A stretch of DNA of 64,000 bases from Naematelia aurantialba (Eukaryota; Basidiomycota; Tremellomycetes; Tremellales; Naemateliaceae): positions 62,001-126,000 of the forward strand of contig JAKFAO010000011.1 in assembly GCA_021527695.1 (NCBI GenBank), read 5' to 3'. Position numbers and translations under genes: made by a program. The notes beneath the pieces were generated by a model. That model made no database searches, was not told the DNA's origin, and saw only the letters and a list, made by a program, of their open reading frames with translations. Shown in pieces: positions 41,092-54,300 of this stretch (positions within the stretch are counted from its first letter, which is position 1; the number at the start of each line of letters is the position of its first letter).

Positions 41092-41511
41092 GTGAGCATC
41101 GCCACTGGCCGCCGACGCGTCTCAAGTGGGTGCATCCCAAAGGAGGCCGGGTCTGACGATGACCTGTCGATGGCCAGACTGAACCAGACTGAACGGGCTG
41201 GAGAACAAGGCAGTCGCCAGCGGGACCTCGGAGAAAAACCGTCTGGTCCTGCTCGGCTTGCGTAATTCTGCCTTCCCCAATGGCCGAGAGAGCGAGTGCT
41301 CGAGTGAGAGTCTGAAACGAGGGATGACTCGATGCGATCGTTTGACGCAGAGAGGTGCGGCGAGACCACGGAGTGGCGGGGAGTGGACACTGGCGCCCGT
41401 TAAGTGGCCCAGGACGGCTTGTGCGCCCTGTGACATACAATCTTCCTCGGATCGAACACGGCAATGAACTGCTCGGGTGTCAGACAGTGATTCTAGCCCT
41501 CTCTCCTTTCG

Positions 41512-42525
41512 TCACTGGACGGGGGCGATCATTTGGGTCAAGTTGTGATGCTGATCAAAGATGGTACGTGGGTCAGGGATTTGGTATCCCTCCAATTGAG
41601 AAACACAAGCAAGAGCAACACTCACCTCCCTCCCAGCCTCACCCACGCCACTCCCCTCCGACCCCCCAGCCGGTCCAGCAAACATATCTCCCTCTGCAAA
41701 CACCCCAGTCAGGCTCCACCCCTGGATGCGCCTGATCAAGCTGCACACGAATGTACAGGTCTGCTTGCCTGTGTCGTCGTGTATCAGGAGTGGGTGGTTC
41801 CGGGTGTCTAGAATGACTGCAAGGGCGGCGTGGAGACGAGCCTCGCCTGCGGGGGTATAGAGATCCTACATGTTCATATCAGTTTTGGCGACATGGGCGT
41901 GTTCGGTGAAGTCGTTCAGCGAACGTGCAAGATATGACAAGGGAGGCAGGGTGGAGTCCGAGTGACGATACGTACGGATTCTTTGGACAGGTCGAATCGA
42001 TGCAGAGTGAGTCGTTCGGTGCGCACAAAGTCGAGCGAGTCTTTACGATACTCGTCCGTCCCTTCGACGTATCTACGAGGATATGCGTCAGCTCAGAGGA
42101 TGATGGCGGGCAAACGTCGAATGCGTGAAGAGCGACCTTAGGGCTGGGACGCTGGAGAATGGCAGCAGTCAAGAGAGGGAAGAATGGAAGCGGTAGTAGT
42201 AGCGACAGTAGTCGTTGAAGAGAACTGGCGCAACCTGGGGAGGAACGAGGACGTCAAGCCGTACAAGCTCATCCAGCAGCACAGGAGTGCAGTACAAGGG
42301 GAACTTGCAGCGAGGGAGCTCGCTTCGAGACGAGCAGTGATCACTACACATGACTCACACAATACCCTTGAGACCTAGACGACGAAGGAACCCAAAGTTC
42401 TTCTTGTTCGGATGTCCCGAACGGTACACTCCCGGCGCGACCAGCGAGAAGTTGATGGGTGGGACCACGAGCGGTGGGGGGTCGAGCGACGTCGTTGCTG
42501 TCGGCGGGATGGGTGGTGGGGCCAT
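41512..42525 (-). CDS. Oca/Siw14-type atypical phosphatase-like protein lacking catalytic residues
   Basis: Family: plant-and-fungi atypical dual-specificity phosphatases (Siw14, Oca1-Oca6), some of which cleave inositol pyrophosphates. Worked-out exons 42359-42525, 41976-42072, 41626-41865 and 41512-41550 are in phase and give 180 residues. Motifs: PINFSLVAPGVYRSGHPNKK, then NFGFLRRLGLKGIVYV, EYRKDSLDFVRTERLTLHRF, and the loop region NHPLLIHDDTGKQTCTFVCS followed by LIRRIQGWS. Active members have HCxxGxxR here; this protein has HDDTGKQT, so Cys is replaced by Asp and Arg by Thr. It should not be catalytic and may act as a binding subunit, as proposed for inactive Oca proteins in yeast. The first intron is 286 nt, long for this genome. 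The short last exon (HHNLTQMIAPVQ) is the least certain part. Confidence 0.85.
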
Positions 42526-42835
42526 CCTCCCGGCTACTCCTCAGCGCGCCTCGGTATGCTTGGAGAGCTATTCCTGCTTTGAGACGGAATACAACCCGTC
42601 AGAAAGACCAATCCAAACGTATAGAGGGTGAAGAGTTGCGCGCTGTGCCTAGACTCAGATGGACGTCATTTTGCTGCACGAAACTCGATTTCCACCTTGT
42701 TCTTCCTCTTGCATCACATATCCACAACAAAGTACTCTCACCTCGTCAGCCCTCGCTCTCCAGAGGCGCGCAGTGAACGACGACTACCCCCTTGGTGCGA
42801 CAGACACAGCAGCAAGAGAGCGGCAACGACGAGCC

Positions 42836-45223
42836 ATGCGGATAACCAAAAAGCAGCTGGCAGGGATCGACCAGTACAAGTACTCTGGCGTCGACAAGAG
42901 CGTCGTGTCAAAGCATGTGCTGGGACCGTTCTGGACGTGGCTGGTGACTTTGTTCCCAAAGACCTTGGCGCCTAACACCGTGAGTAAGACGAGCCTCCCT
43001 ACCACACCCAGTCACAAACCAGGTCCGTGCCACACCTAGCTACAAATCTGGCACCATCTTGGTATCGTCCGCCCCATCTCTTACCGTGATACATGACTCC
43101 CGGCTCGGCACACCACCACTCCAGTATTCACCACCTCAGCCCTCACTTACCCGCACCGCTGAAACAAGCAGATAACCTTTCTCGGGCTATGTTTCGTCTT
43201 TGCCAACATTGGCACGCTGCTGGTATTCGACCCGACCTACTCAGGCCGATCCCTGCCGAGCTGGGTGTACTTTTCGTGAGTCCTATCGCCTATCTGTCTT
43301 CTCCTTCCCTCGCTAGCCCGTCCCTCTCACCTCCACATCCCTCCCTCCCTCCCTAGGCCTCCCCTCCCTATTCAGCATACAATCTCGAGCAAGAGGGATG
43401 CTAAGACGTCAGGTGGTCCTTCGGACTGTTCGCCTACCAGTCCATGGACGCTATCGACGGCAAGCAAGCGCGGCGCGTTGGCATGGCCTCTGCATTGGGA
43501 GAGATGTTTGATCACGGCTGCGATGCTATCAATACCTCGGTGAGCTTTTGGCGACAACACGTACATATACGTCGGACTCCACGTCATGCTGGTCGACCAG
43601 CTACCATACCCGCCAACACCCTATCGTAACCATGCTGGCAAGCTGACGACTTGCAGCTCGAGGTCGTGCTCTGCGCACACGCACTGGGTCTGACCAGATC
43701 TTGGTGGACTGTCGCGTCTGAAGCTGCATCATTGTGCAACTTTTACGCCTCGACGTGGGTTCCGCCTCTTCACTGCGTCAATCTATCATGGCCTCCATTT
43801 CCATGTCTCCACCAACTTCAGTCACCACTTTGACCATTCTCACGCCCGTATCGCTTTGGTGCCTCGGGCCTAAGCCAGCGCTGACGACACCTCAGATGGG
43901 AGGAGTACCACACCGGCACGCTCTACCTCTCTGCGTTCTCCGGACCCGTGGAAGGCATTCTCCTGATCTGCGTCATCTACCTGATCACCGCGATCCACCC
44001 GTCCGGTCAGGCGTTCTGGCAACAGCCTCTGGCCCAGCTCCTCCCCGGCCCATTTGCGGCGCAGGCAGCTCATGCGCTCGACGACATGTTTGGGTTGAAG
44101 GGCAGGATGAGCATCGAGGCTTTGCCTGTGAACGTGGCGTTTATGATGTTTGGCGCGCTAGGAACTGTTGGAAACATCGTCAACAGGTGAGCTCCGACAG
44201 ACGATCAGGCTACCGGATGGGGACTCTTAAGACGCGTTGCCAGCTGCAGGCTTCGGAGCCAAGCCGCAGGTTCTCCGCTGCAGATCCCTAGGCTACACGC
44301 TAATCAGATGTACCGGCATGGTACGCGTACACCGCTGACCCTGGTAGCTATTGGAACGTCTTGCTCGCTCGGCGGAAAGCTGGAAAACCCATCCTCACGC
44401 CACTACTCGGATATCTCCCCTTTGCAGCGCATACCACCATTCTCGTGCTGTGGCTGCAGGCAGAGCTCCGCGGTGGGGTGTCACTGGTACACGATGCCCG
44501 ACTCCTTCCTTTCCTAGGTTACTGGGGCATGAGGTGAGACTATCTCTCCCCCCTCGCCTCCCCCGCCCGGCTTCTTCTTTGCGTCGGCCTCGCTTTCTGT
44601 AGAATATACGGGCGTCTTTTCCAGATGACATCTCGTGTCGTCTCCATATACCTCCCGGTGTCGCCTCCAGATAACCCCCTGCGTCACGTCTTTGCTAGTG
44701 AACCTGACGCTTGCAGCTTTTCGTACCAGGTTTCGCAGCTCATCCTCGCGCATGTGACCAAGTCGCCCTTTCCCTACTGGAACGGTATGATGGTCTACTC
44801 GCTCTTTGGCGCGGTAGACGCCAACATGGAGTGGTTGTTTGGCCGGTGAGTCGCGTGGACAGGTTGTGCATCCCTCTTGCTGCATCTGAGGCTGTGGGTT
44901 CGGGCCGTTGGAAGCGACAGCGGCAGCAGAGGGATGCGACGCAAGTGACGTGAAAGCGCTGAGACCACGTAGGAAACCTCTGGTCCAAGCCAGTCCGGTA
45001 GCCGCCAACGTCTTCATCTGCATGTCGTTCTTTGTCGCGCTGTTCAACTATGTCCGCTTCGCCCGCGAGGTCATCTGGCAAATGTGAGTGTCTGGACTTG
45101 AGGGACACGCCGAATGACGGTTGACGACGTAGATGCGAACATACGGGAATTGCGTGTTTCACCGTCAGGCATAAAGATGAGAACGGGCAGTGGGTGGAGA
45201 ACAACGAGAGTAAGACAAAGTGA
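42836..45223 (+). CDS. Choline/ethanolamine phosphotransferase (CDP-alcohol phosphotransferase)
   Basis: Catalyses the last step of the Kennedy pathway, moving phosphocholine or phosphoethanolamine from CDP to diacylglycerol, in ER or Golgi membranes. The start ([20 protein letters not shown]) is typical of Cpt1/Ept1. The catalytic motif DG(x2)AR(x8)G(x3)D(x3)D is intact: [20 protein letters not shown] then GCD. Other exons encode [78 protein letters not shown], and [20 protein letters not shown] followed by WN. The last exon, after an intron ending at about 45131, encodes the soluble end [20 protein letters not shown] and stops at 45221-45223. Seven or more introns. Several hydrophobic helices match the expected seven to eight. 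The choice between choline and ethanolamine specificity cannot be made by eye. Confidence 0.9.
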
Positions 45224-46616
45224 GGCGGTAGGTGCGAGTATGACCTCGAGGGTAGAGATTGGTGGAGCTTCTAGTGCCATGGGGAGTAGATGCGTACTGC
45301 CATGGTGGTAGAACCCACTGTCATAGTGGTAGAACCGCTGTAGAACCGCTTTCGTGGTGGTGGAGCCTCGACAATCGACTCCTCCACACCATTAGGGGTA
45401 GATTGCTCTTAATCATACATGTCAGTATGCATGATACACGCCATTGCAGTTGAGGAGGATCATGGCGCCTGCGGGTCACTCTGTAGGACGAGTATTCTCC
45501 CATGGTTGCTTGCCGAATGAGTCTGTGCGGTGAGTCCGTGATGGAGGAGGGAGTCTCTTCGTTAGAAGTCATATGCAAAGGCTCTGACGTCTACCACCAC
45601 CCACTCTCAACGGTAATGGGCCCATGCACGATACTGTCAATCGTCTGATAGCTCGGCGGAGAGGTTGGGGACAAGGGAGAAGAGCAGAGGTGAGCAAGAA
45701 GAGAAGAAAAGACGCAGACGCAGCAGACGCAGAAGAACAAGGTGGGCCGACGATCCCCCCATCACGCGACGGCCTCGTTCCATACACAGCCGACTCTAGT
45801 CTCAAATTTCTCACCCCCATCATCATCTTTTCGCTCGACCGTGCATCTCTCCACCCATCCCATCTCCACAGAGCCCCCTTGGTCTACTCCTGACACCAAC
45901 AGCAGATCGCTGCCTGTCTCTTCTCTTGTCCTTGCATCTCTTTCAAGCTTCTTAGCGTCGTTGCTCCAAATCTACCTACTAGTCTACGGCGCCGAGCAGT
46001 GGCAAACACCTGCCGATCTACGCTCCATCCTTCCCGCTTATTCTCTCCCAAGAGTGTATAGCACTGGCTGGAAAGAGTAAGCTCCCCCCCCCCCCCCGGC
46101 TGCCCGCTGCCCTGTTGGTGCTCCGGAGATTTGGGACCACAAGGGTGCTACTTCCCTGAAAACTATCAGCTTGACAGGACAGCCGGGTGATTTGGGGGCA
46201 ACAACAGCGGCGCAACAAAAAGGGTCGTATCACCAAATTCAGAAATTACAAACTGCCCTCTGATCCTTCCTTCTTCTCTCTCGTCTTGTCCCACTAAACA
46301 CTCATCCCTATACCTCCGATTCCTCCTCCTCCTCACACCTCTCGCTCCAACGATACCCCCCCTCCTGGACGCTCTTTCGACACTTCACCATGCTGCCTGT
46401 TTAATCCATTGCTTCTACTTTTGATTCGACGATCTTTTTCTTTTCAACTTTTTTTTTTCCTTCCTTCCTTCGCGGTCACGACACTGCCGACTGAAGGACG
46501 GCGATCGTGTCCTGGACAGTCCTTTGTTCCAAATCGATACCCCCAGCGACAGGCGACGAGCTCGAATCAAAGAGTGAATACCACCCGGCGCGCCGACTGC
46601 GGCAGCTCGGCCCACG
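45224..46616. promoter_or_regulatory. Upstream region and long leader of HMG-CoA reductase
   Basis: About 1.4 kb before the HMG-CoA reductase start. Near 45290-45360 the phrase gtggtagaaccgct or variants recurs four times. A 14-nt C run lies at 46084-46097. Pyrimidine-rich stretches near 46260-46490 are typical of fungal leaders. I see no clear sterol-response element by eye. Open frames near 45624-46080 are short and lack domains. Confidence 0.4.
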
Positions 46617-49600
46617 ATGCTGAAACACACGGTGCGGTCCACGCTGCTGTCTCTCTCTGGACTCGCAGCGTCTTCCCCCATCGAAGTCATCACCTCGACG
46701 TTCATCGTGGTCACGCTGGCCTATTTCCAGCTCTTGCACGCCATCAAAGGATCCGAATTCTTCCACGTCCCCCAGACTTCTCCACCACCCCGACCAGTCC
46801 ATCTGGTTCGCCTGTCCCACCCACCGTCTCTCGACGACAACCCCTTCCTCCTGCCGAGTCCGCCGACGTCCGCGGTCGGCCTCAACCCATATACCAACTC
46901 GAACCACTGGTCCCCGCTGCCTCCCAGCGAGTTCAGGCGCATCCTAGAGGCAAACGCCCTCGCAGGGGGCTATGTCTTTGACCCCGAGCTCGGCGGCAAT
47001 TCCCACGGCGAGGCGGCCACCGTCGTCCTCATCAAGCAGCTTACCGTGGTCAAGGAGGACGCGGATGACAGCGCACGAGAATGGGCGAAATGGGTCGTCG
47101 ATGAGGTCGGCGTAGAGGTTGCAGGTCAACGGTACACCTACAAAGACCTGTGCTTTGACTGCAACACCACACTCGTACCACACCCATTACATCCGTCGCA
47201 GTCGACCCTCACCCTGTACCTCAACCCCCCAGCGCCAGACACACCGACCTTGACATACCTCAACCACCTCGCACGCCTGCCCTCATACACGACCACAAGC
47301 TCAAATACCACCTTCCGCATCCTTCCCTCGGCGTCGGGCTCATGGGGCCTCATGCCCAGTCTCGACGGCGCCGGTCTCTTCTCGAACTTTGGCGATGCCG
47401 TAACAGGCCAGTCGGAGAAGGAGGAGCAAGAGCTCTTGAGTGGGCTCAGGAACGTCAGATGGTTCGCATATGCAGTGCGGGCGTTTGTCATGCGGTTCTA
47501 CTCTCTTGCCAAGGTGATTGATTACCTTTCTGCACACCTCTTGCTCTCCTGACGCCACCAGAATGCCGACTCGGCCGACATCTTTGTCGTCCTCCTTGGA
47601 TACATCCTCATGCACGTCACCTTTGTCCACCTCTTTGTCAACATGCGCAAGATAGGCAGTTCCTTCTGGCTCCGTGAGCTGCTACAAAAGTCCCAGAGTA
47701 TAACTATCCAGCTGACGCCCTGTCTAGCATTCGCCACGCTCGTCTCCTGCATCTTCGCCTTCCTCGTCTCGCTTCTCGCTGCGTACCTGCTGAACGTGCC
47801 CGTTGACCCGGTCTGCCTTTCCGAGGCACTCCCATTCCTCGTGATTACCGTGGGCTTTGACAAGCCCACGCGACTCGCCAAGGCAGTCTTCGACCATCCA
47901 GAAATTGCCCCGGTCGCTGCATCGCCCGAACCAACCCCGGTCAACGAGGACGCGTGGCTGGATGAGACCAGTCAGGGGCTCGGCCTGGATTTGGGTACAT
48001 TGCACAAAGAGCTCGCGCCGCTAGAGAGGCTGCAAAGGCTGGCGGAAGGCAAGGGTGTCAGATGGGCTGCGCCAGTGGCCGCGAGGCAGATCTTGGTGGA
48101 CGCGGTCAGGAAGGTTGGAGTGGGAATTGTCCGTGACTACATGATCGAGATCGCTGTGCTCAGCGTTGGAGCGGCGTCTGGTATCGGCGGCTTGAGGGAG
48201 TTTTGTTATCTTGGTGAGCTCCACAGCCTGCCTCATGCTCAGAGCTCATCCAGCAGCTGCTTTGCTCATGGCGGCCGACTGCGTTGCCCTCTTCACCTTT
48301 TACGTGGCCATTCTGGCAGTCATGGTCGAGGTGCACCGGATCAAGCTCATTCGAGGTAAACGCAGACCGTCTCGCAAATCATCCAACTCGAGCATTCGCC
48401 GAAACTCGTCTGCTGCTTCTTTGGCCGAGTCGACCACACCACCCAAGTCGTCCATCTGGCCGCGCAGATCAGAAGAGAAGACTACGACCGAACCCGAGAA
48501 CCCCGTCGTTCGCCTCAAGCTTTTCCTGATCATGTCATTCCTCACACTGCACATCCTGAATCTATGCACGACGCTCACCGAGCAAACAGCATTGAAGCGC
48601 CACTCGACTCATTCGGTCATGCCGAAACTTGCCCCAAGGATCGATCCACGGTCGCCTTCCCTCTCTCCGATTCTGGAAGCTCTCTATGCCAACCAACCAG
48701 CCGAGACGGACCTCGCTGTCCAGATTGTGCCGCCGACCAATATCGTCATGTCGCAGGACTCGTACACGCCCTCGCGGATGGCCAGTATAGATCAATTCAT
48801 GTCCGAGTGGACACAGCTTGTCGGTGACCCCGTCTTGTCAAAGTGGATTGTCGTCATCCTCGGCATCAGCGTCTTACTAAATGGGTATCTGCTGAAGGGC
48901 ATTGCATCGAATTCGATCGGCGGCAAGGGTCCGGTCGCTGCAGCAGCCCAGGCGATAGTCGGTGTCTTTGAATCGAGCAACGCTAAGGAACCCAAGCGAA
49001 GGCGATGGAGTGGTGGCGAACACTTTGAGCAGTATCGACAGGATCGCCGGCGACCCGCGAGGCAGTCGAAGGGGAATGCGTCGGTGACTCCGCGAGGTCG
49101 AGTCATTTCCGAGCTCCCGCCAACGATGCCCAGGGCCGCGCCGGCCGCCGCTGGAGATGAGACACCGAAGAACGATGCGATTGGACAAGTGAGGATTGCT
49201 TCGCCACCAACGATCCCCATAATATCCGAGACGACCCTGTCGACTCACTCGTCGTCGGATTCCCTGAGCACCAGTATGACATTTGGTCGTCGGCCGCTTG
49301 ACGAGTGTGTAGAGATCTACGCCGGTGGGGTGGGTGCGCACAACCTTTCAGACGAAGAAGTCATTCTACTGGTCGAAAAGGGCAAGGTTGCGCCTTACGC
49401 TTTGGAAAAGGCACTCAAGGACCTGGAGAGGGCGGTGCGGATCCGCCGAGCGGTCATTTCGCGTTCGAGCTTGACGCAGACGCTGGAAGCAAGCGCCCTG
49501 CCAATGGCTGATTACGACTACAAGCAGGTCATTGGGGCGTGCTGCGAAAACGTGATTGGCTACATGCCTCTCCCTGTGGGAATTGCGGGTCCTCTGAACG

Positions 49601-51014
49601 TGGACGGCCAACTGCTGCACATCCCCATGGCGACTACCGAGGGGACATTGGTGGCGTCGACGTCGCGGGGCTGCAAGGCCTTGAATGCTGGTGGAGGCGT
49701 CACGACGGTTCTCACCAAGGACGCCATGACGCGTGGCCCTGCCATTGATTTCCCCGGTATCGCAATGGCCGCCGATGCTAGGATATGGATCGACTCGCCG
49801 GACGGTTTCGCGACGCTGTCAGTTGCGTTCAACGGGACTTCGCGATTTGCGCGCTTGCAGACTCTGGAGTGTGCATTGGCAGGTCGAACGCTGTTTGTGC
49901 GCTTTGCCACGTCGACCGGCGACGCGATGGGGATGAACATGATTTCAAAGGGTACGGAAGCGGCTTTGGAGGCTCTTCAGGAACGGTATCCCGAAATGAG
50001 GGTGTTGGCGCTCAGTGGGAATTACTGCACAGACAAGAAACCGGCCGCGATCAACTGGATAGAAGGGAGGGGAAAAAGCGTCGTGGCAGAGGCGATCGTG
50101 CCGGGGGACACGGTGCGCAAGGTGCTCAAGACGACGGTGGAGGATTTGTGCAGGTTGAACGTCAAGAAGAATCTGATTGGGAGCGCCATGGCGGGCAGTA
50201 TCGGGGGCTTCAACGCGCATGCGGCGAATATCTTGACAGTGAGTGGTGTTGTTGAGCTGTCAGTCGTGAATCGAGATGCGCTGGGGCGATCTGGGTTGCT
50301 TTCAGCATGTGTGAAAGGACTTTGAATCGTGGAAATGCGTTGAAGTCGCCTTCATGAATGCGCGCTGACGGCTCAGGCAATGTACCTTGCCACGGGTCAA
50401 GACCCGGCACAAAACGTCGAATCGTCAAACTGTATGACGCTGATGGAGCCGTACGTCGCTTCTACTCTCTAACCCTGCCATGCTGACCGGTTAGAATCAA
50501 CGACGGCAAGGACCTGCTCATCTCGTGTTCGATGCCTTCGATCGAAGTGGGCACCGTCGGCGGAGGCACGATTCTCTCACCGCAGCGCGCGATGCTCGAC
50601 GTGCTTGGCGTTGCCGGTGCTCATCCTACGTCTCCCGGAGCCAACGCCCAACGACTTGCTCGCGTCATCTGCGCAGCAGTCATGGCAGGCGAGTTGTCGC
50701 TCATGTCTGCTCTGGCTGCGGGCCACCTCATCCAGGCGCATATGAATCACAACCGATCAGTCCCCGTCACGCCGGGAGTTGCTACTCCGGGTGGGCCGGC
50801 TGCGGTATTCGGAACGGCGGCGGGTATGACGCCGTTGAGGGTGCCGGCGCCACAACTGCCAGCGCCGGGGATGAGTCCGCGGCAGGGTCCTTGGTCGAGC
50901 GCGAATGGAGCCAAGGAGGCGAGGTCGGGCGCGGGAGTCAAGGAGGTGGTGGGTAATGGTAAAGGCTTGGGCGTGGGCGTGGGCATAGGCGTGGGGAACG
51001 GGCAGGCGCAATGA
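46617..51014 (+). CDS. HMG1: HMG-CoA reductase
   Basis: Rate-controlling enzyme of the mevalonate and sterol pathway, reducing HMG-CoA with NADPH in the ER membrane. The N-terminal anchor begins [20 protein letters not shown] and includes a sterol-sensing-like domain: [20 protein letters not shown], then [36 protein letters not shown] and [21 protein letters not shown] linker of some 300 residues leads to the catalytic domain: [20 protein letters not shown] with the catalytic Glu; [56 protein letters not shown] with the catalytic Lys; [13 protein letters not shown] with the Asp; [16 protein letters not shown]; and AHMNHNRS with the catalytic His followed by the Ser that AMPK-type kinases target in other species. 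Introns include 47514-47561 and 50239-50376. Length is roughly 1,350 residues. The Gly/Val-rich tail ([11 protein letters not shown]) is extra. Confidence 0.97.
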
Positions 51015-51310
51015 CTTGCGTGGACATTCGGTGTAAGGCTAGGCATATGGCTGGTGAAATTGCAAAGCGGCAGATGGTAGCAGCATGGTCGGTCGCATTC
51101 AAACATGGGTATGCATATTGCATTGGCTTCTGGTCGGTCGAGGCTACAGGTCTGGTCGAGGTTACAAGATGGTCAAAGGGTTGTAGAGGTCGCGCATGAT
51201 TTTGATTTTTTGCTCCCGCGACGCGACTGCTCACCAGTATTCATTCAAGCGGTCACTCTCTTCTCTTCTCTTCTCTTCTCGTCGTTTGTGGTGGCAGTAG
51301 TAGTGCATCG

Positions 51311-54300
51311 ATGGCGATGGGGATAGACATGCAAGAGACAGGTGAGGCAGACACGGCAGACCTGGATGCGCAGATTGCCGCGCTGCAGAGGGAGAGACAG
51401 AGGAAACTCGATGCAGCAGCGCGCGAGGCCGCCAAGAGGGACAAGGAGGCGAGGAGGGTGTTGGTGGGCTCTACGCCTGGGAAGGGCACTCGTGGTGAGT
51501 CTGCTCTTCCCTCTCCTCCCTCGTTTTCTGTGCACTTGGCACTTGCATTGCACCTTACTTGATACCAGGCAGTGACCTTGTGGTCACGGCGTAGTCACAG
51601 ACACGACCTTGCCATTTACGCAGAGCTCATGAAGGACAGATACGTCAGACCCAAGCCCGGTCGGCGGTATCCCCAGACAACCAGATTTCAAGAACACGAC
51701 CCGACCTGCACGACCCCCCGTGCTGCCGCAGCCGCAGCCGCCGCCTCGGACTCTGTCTCGCCCGCCGCCGCCGCCGCCGCAACGTCAACCCGGTCCGTCG
51801 AACATGTCGCATGCTCTCGCCGCGCTTCGACGGGCGGCGTCTTCGGGCGCGGATCAGGACGGCACGAACGCTCGTCCACCACGAGCGACAGCGTTCGTCA
51901 GACGCCCCCTTCCCAACTCGACATCACAGGCCCTTCCCTCCCCTACATCACAACCGCCTAACCCCACATCACAATCGCATAACTCTACAGCACAACCGCC
52001 CAACCCTACATCACAACCACCTAACCCTACATCACAATCGCATAACCCTACATCGCATACCCAACACCGACTGCAGGCTCAATCCGCGAACCATACTACG
52101 GCCATGGCACGGCCAGACCATCCAAAGCCACCGCCAGCCGACGAGCTCGAGGTGGAAGACCCAACGCGAGAGTCGGCGAGCATGACGGTAGTCGAGCGGC
52201 TCACGCGGGGTCCCAAAGCGTTCGGGAGAGATCCAGAGGGTGAAGATGTCTGGGAGTTTGTTGAGCCCAACTCGGGTATTCGGCTTAGGTACGTCCTCTC
52301 TACACCACCAGAGCACTCGTTCCTCTTCCATCTGCTCGCACAACCTTGACCTGCCGCGCACACCCTTGACCTTCCGCTCGAACACCGTTGGCCTGCCGCT
52401 CGAACCCATGGCCTGCCGTTCGGACCATTGACCCGGCGCACAGTATACTCGAATACACTAACCCCCGTAGCGAGCGCAAACTCCCCCACGCGCATTTGCA
52501 GGACCACCTCTTCGGGCGGTACTACCTCTCCCCGTCGCTCCTGTACTCGGTCATCCGGCTCAGCAAAGACGGAGCAACGTACGACGTCCCCGTCGAAGGC
52601 GACTGGATCACCATTGCCGTCGTCGCGGAACGTGGCGAAATCCGCGTCTCAGGCTCAAAGGAGTCGCTCGTGCAATCAGACGACGATGACGTGGATAACG
52701 ACGCAGACGCCCAACCTCTGTCACAGGGAAAACCCGATAAAGGCCAGCCCAAACAAGGCGACAAACGGACACAGGAGCAACGAGATCGAGACAGGTGGAG
52801 GAAGCGCCGCGGGCCTAGAAAGTACATCAATCTCAAACTCTGTGCATTGCCGCCACGAGGGACGAAGCAGGGAGGAGAGGCATGCCTGCAGTTGTTGCTT
52901 TTCGAGGCGGACGCCATACTGTCACAGGAGCCGGAACATGATGGCGGGGAGACCACGAAGTCTTATCGGGGAGGTTCAGGCGGGGCCTATGAGCGGTGGT
53001 GCAATCTTAACATTGGGGATGTTGTGGCAATCCTTAATCCCAGAGTATTGCGACCATTGCGAGTAAGGATATCTCGTTTCACCCCATAACGCTCGTTCTA
53101 ATCTTGACAGTCCGGCTCACAAGCTCCTCACCCTCTGACATTGCCGCTCGCCCTGAATCCCAATTCGGCAGACGCGATCATGCTTATTGGACATGCGATG
53201 GACCTGGGCTGCTGTACAGCTCAGCAACGGGATGGCAACCGGTGCAAATCCTGGGTCGACCTGTCAGTGGTTTCTGTCCTTGGGCTGACGGCCGGCTGAC
53301 GCCTTCAGGCGGGAGAGCCAGGTATGCGAATACCATGTCCACGCCGCTGTGCAGAGAAGCAGAGCGGGTCGAGCAGAGTTTACCGCTTCGTCAGTTCTTC
53401 GTTCCTTTAGCATCCATGATGTTACTGACCCTGTGGGACAGCACATCGTCCTTTGCCTTGCAGGCCAGACCTGTTGGAGGAAAGACCAAAGTCGACGTCA
53501 AGAAGAAGACTGGGTTGTTACCGGGCAATGGGCCCCAGGCGGCTCCTCGTGATCGAGATAACGGCGGCGGAGGGGCGACTTATCTCGTCGGTGGGAATAC
53601 CGTCAACACTGCTCGACTGCGGGACGATGGTGGTCTCAAGCACTTTGGCGACGAACACTTGAGTGAGAAGCTGGGTCGTAGTCGCGCGGGGAAGCGGAAG
53701 CGGAAATTGGAGGAGAATGAGGCGGAAAAAGCGTTGCAGAGTCTTCTCGAGCGGGATAGCGGAAAGGGCAGCCAGGGGGCAAAGTACCTCAAAGCGGTGG
53801 AGGGATTCAAGAAGGCCAAGCTTGGTGTTGACCAGAAGGGCGGCGACAAGGGGAAACATGGGAGCCGGAAAGGAGGTGTAGATCCCGCGGAGACGAGTGA
53901 GGATGGCAGGAAGCGGCCGTTTTCGGCTGGAGCGATCAAGCGGATCGGGTTTGATCCGAGTGCCCGGTCTGGCGTGAGGGATGGAGAGGACGTTGCGAAG
54001 CGGGTGAGTCTGAATTCATACGCATGGTGAGGATGGGACGGTGAGCTTGAAGCGATAAGCGGATGGTAGAGCGGTGTACGGTGAAGAAGCAGTTGGACGT
54101 TGGGTTAGTGGCGGGTAGCGGGCATTCGGGTAGAGGGAAGTCAAAAAGTCGAGAGGGAAGACGAGGATGTGACTGACAGCTCAGCTCGAGGCAATCGCTG
54201 GATTGCGCGATGCAGACCGACCAGTCAAGCTCGGCCGACCAGCAGGGACCAATCGGTCCAACGTCCGTGCGCCGCTGTTGCCGGTGCCAATTGCGATAGA

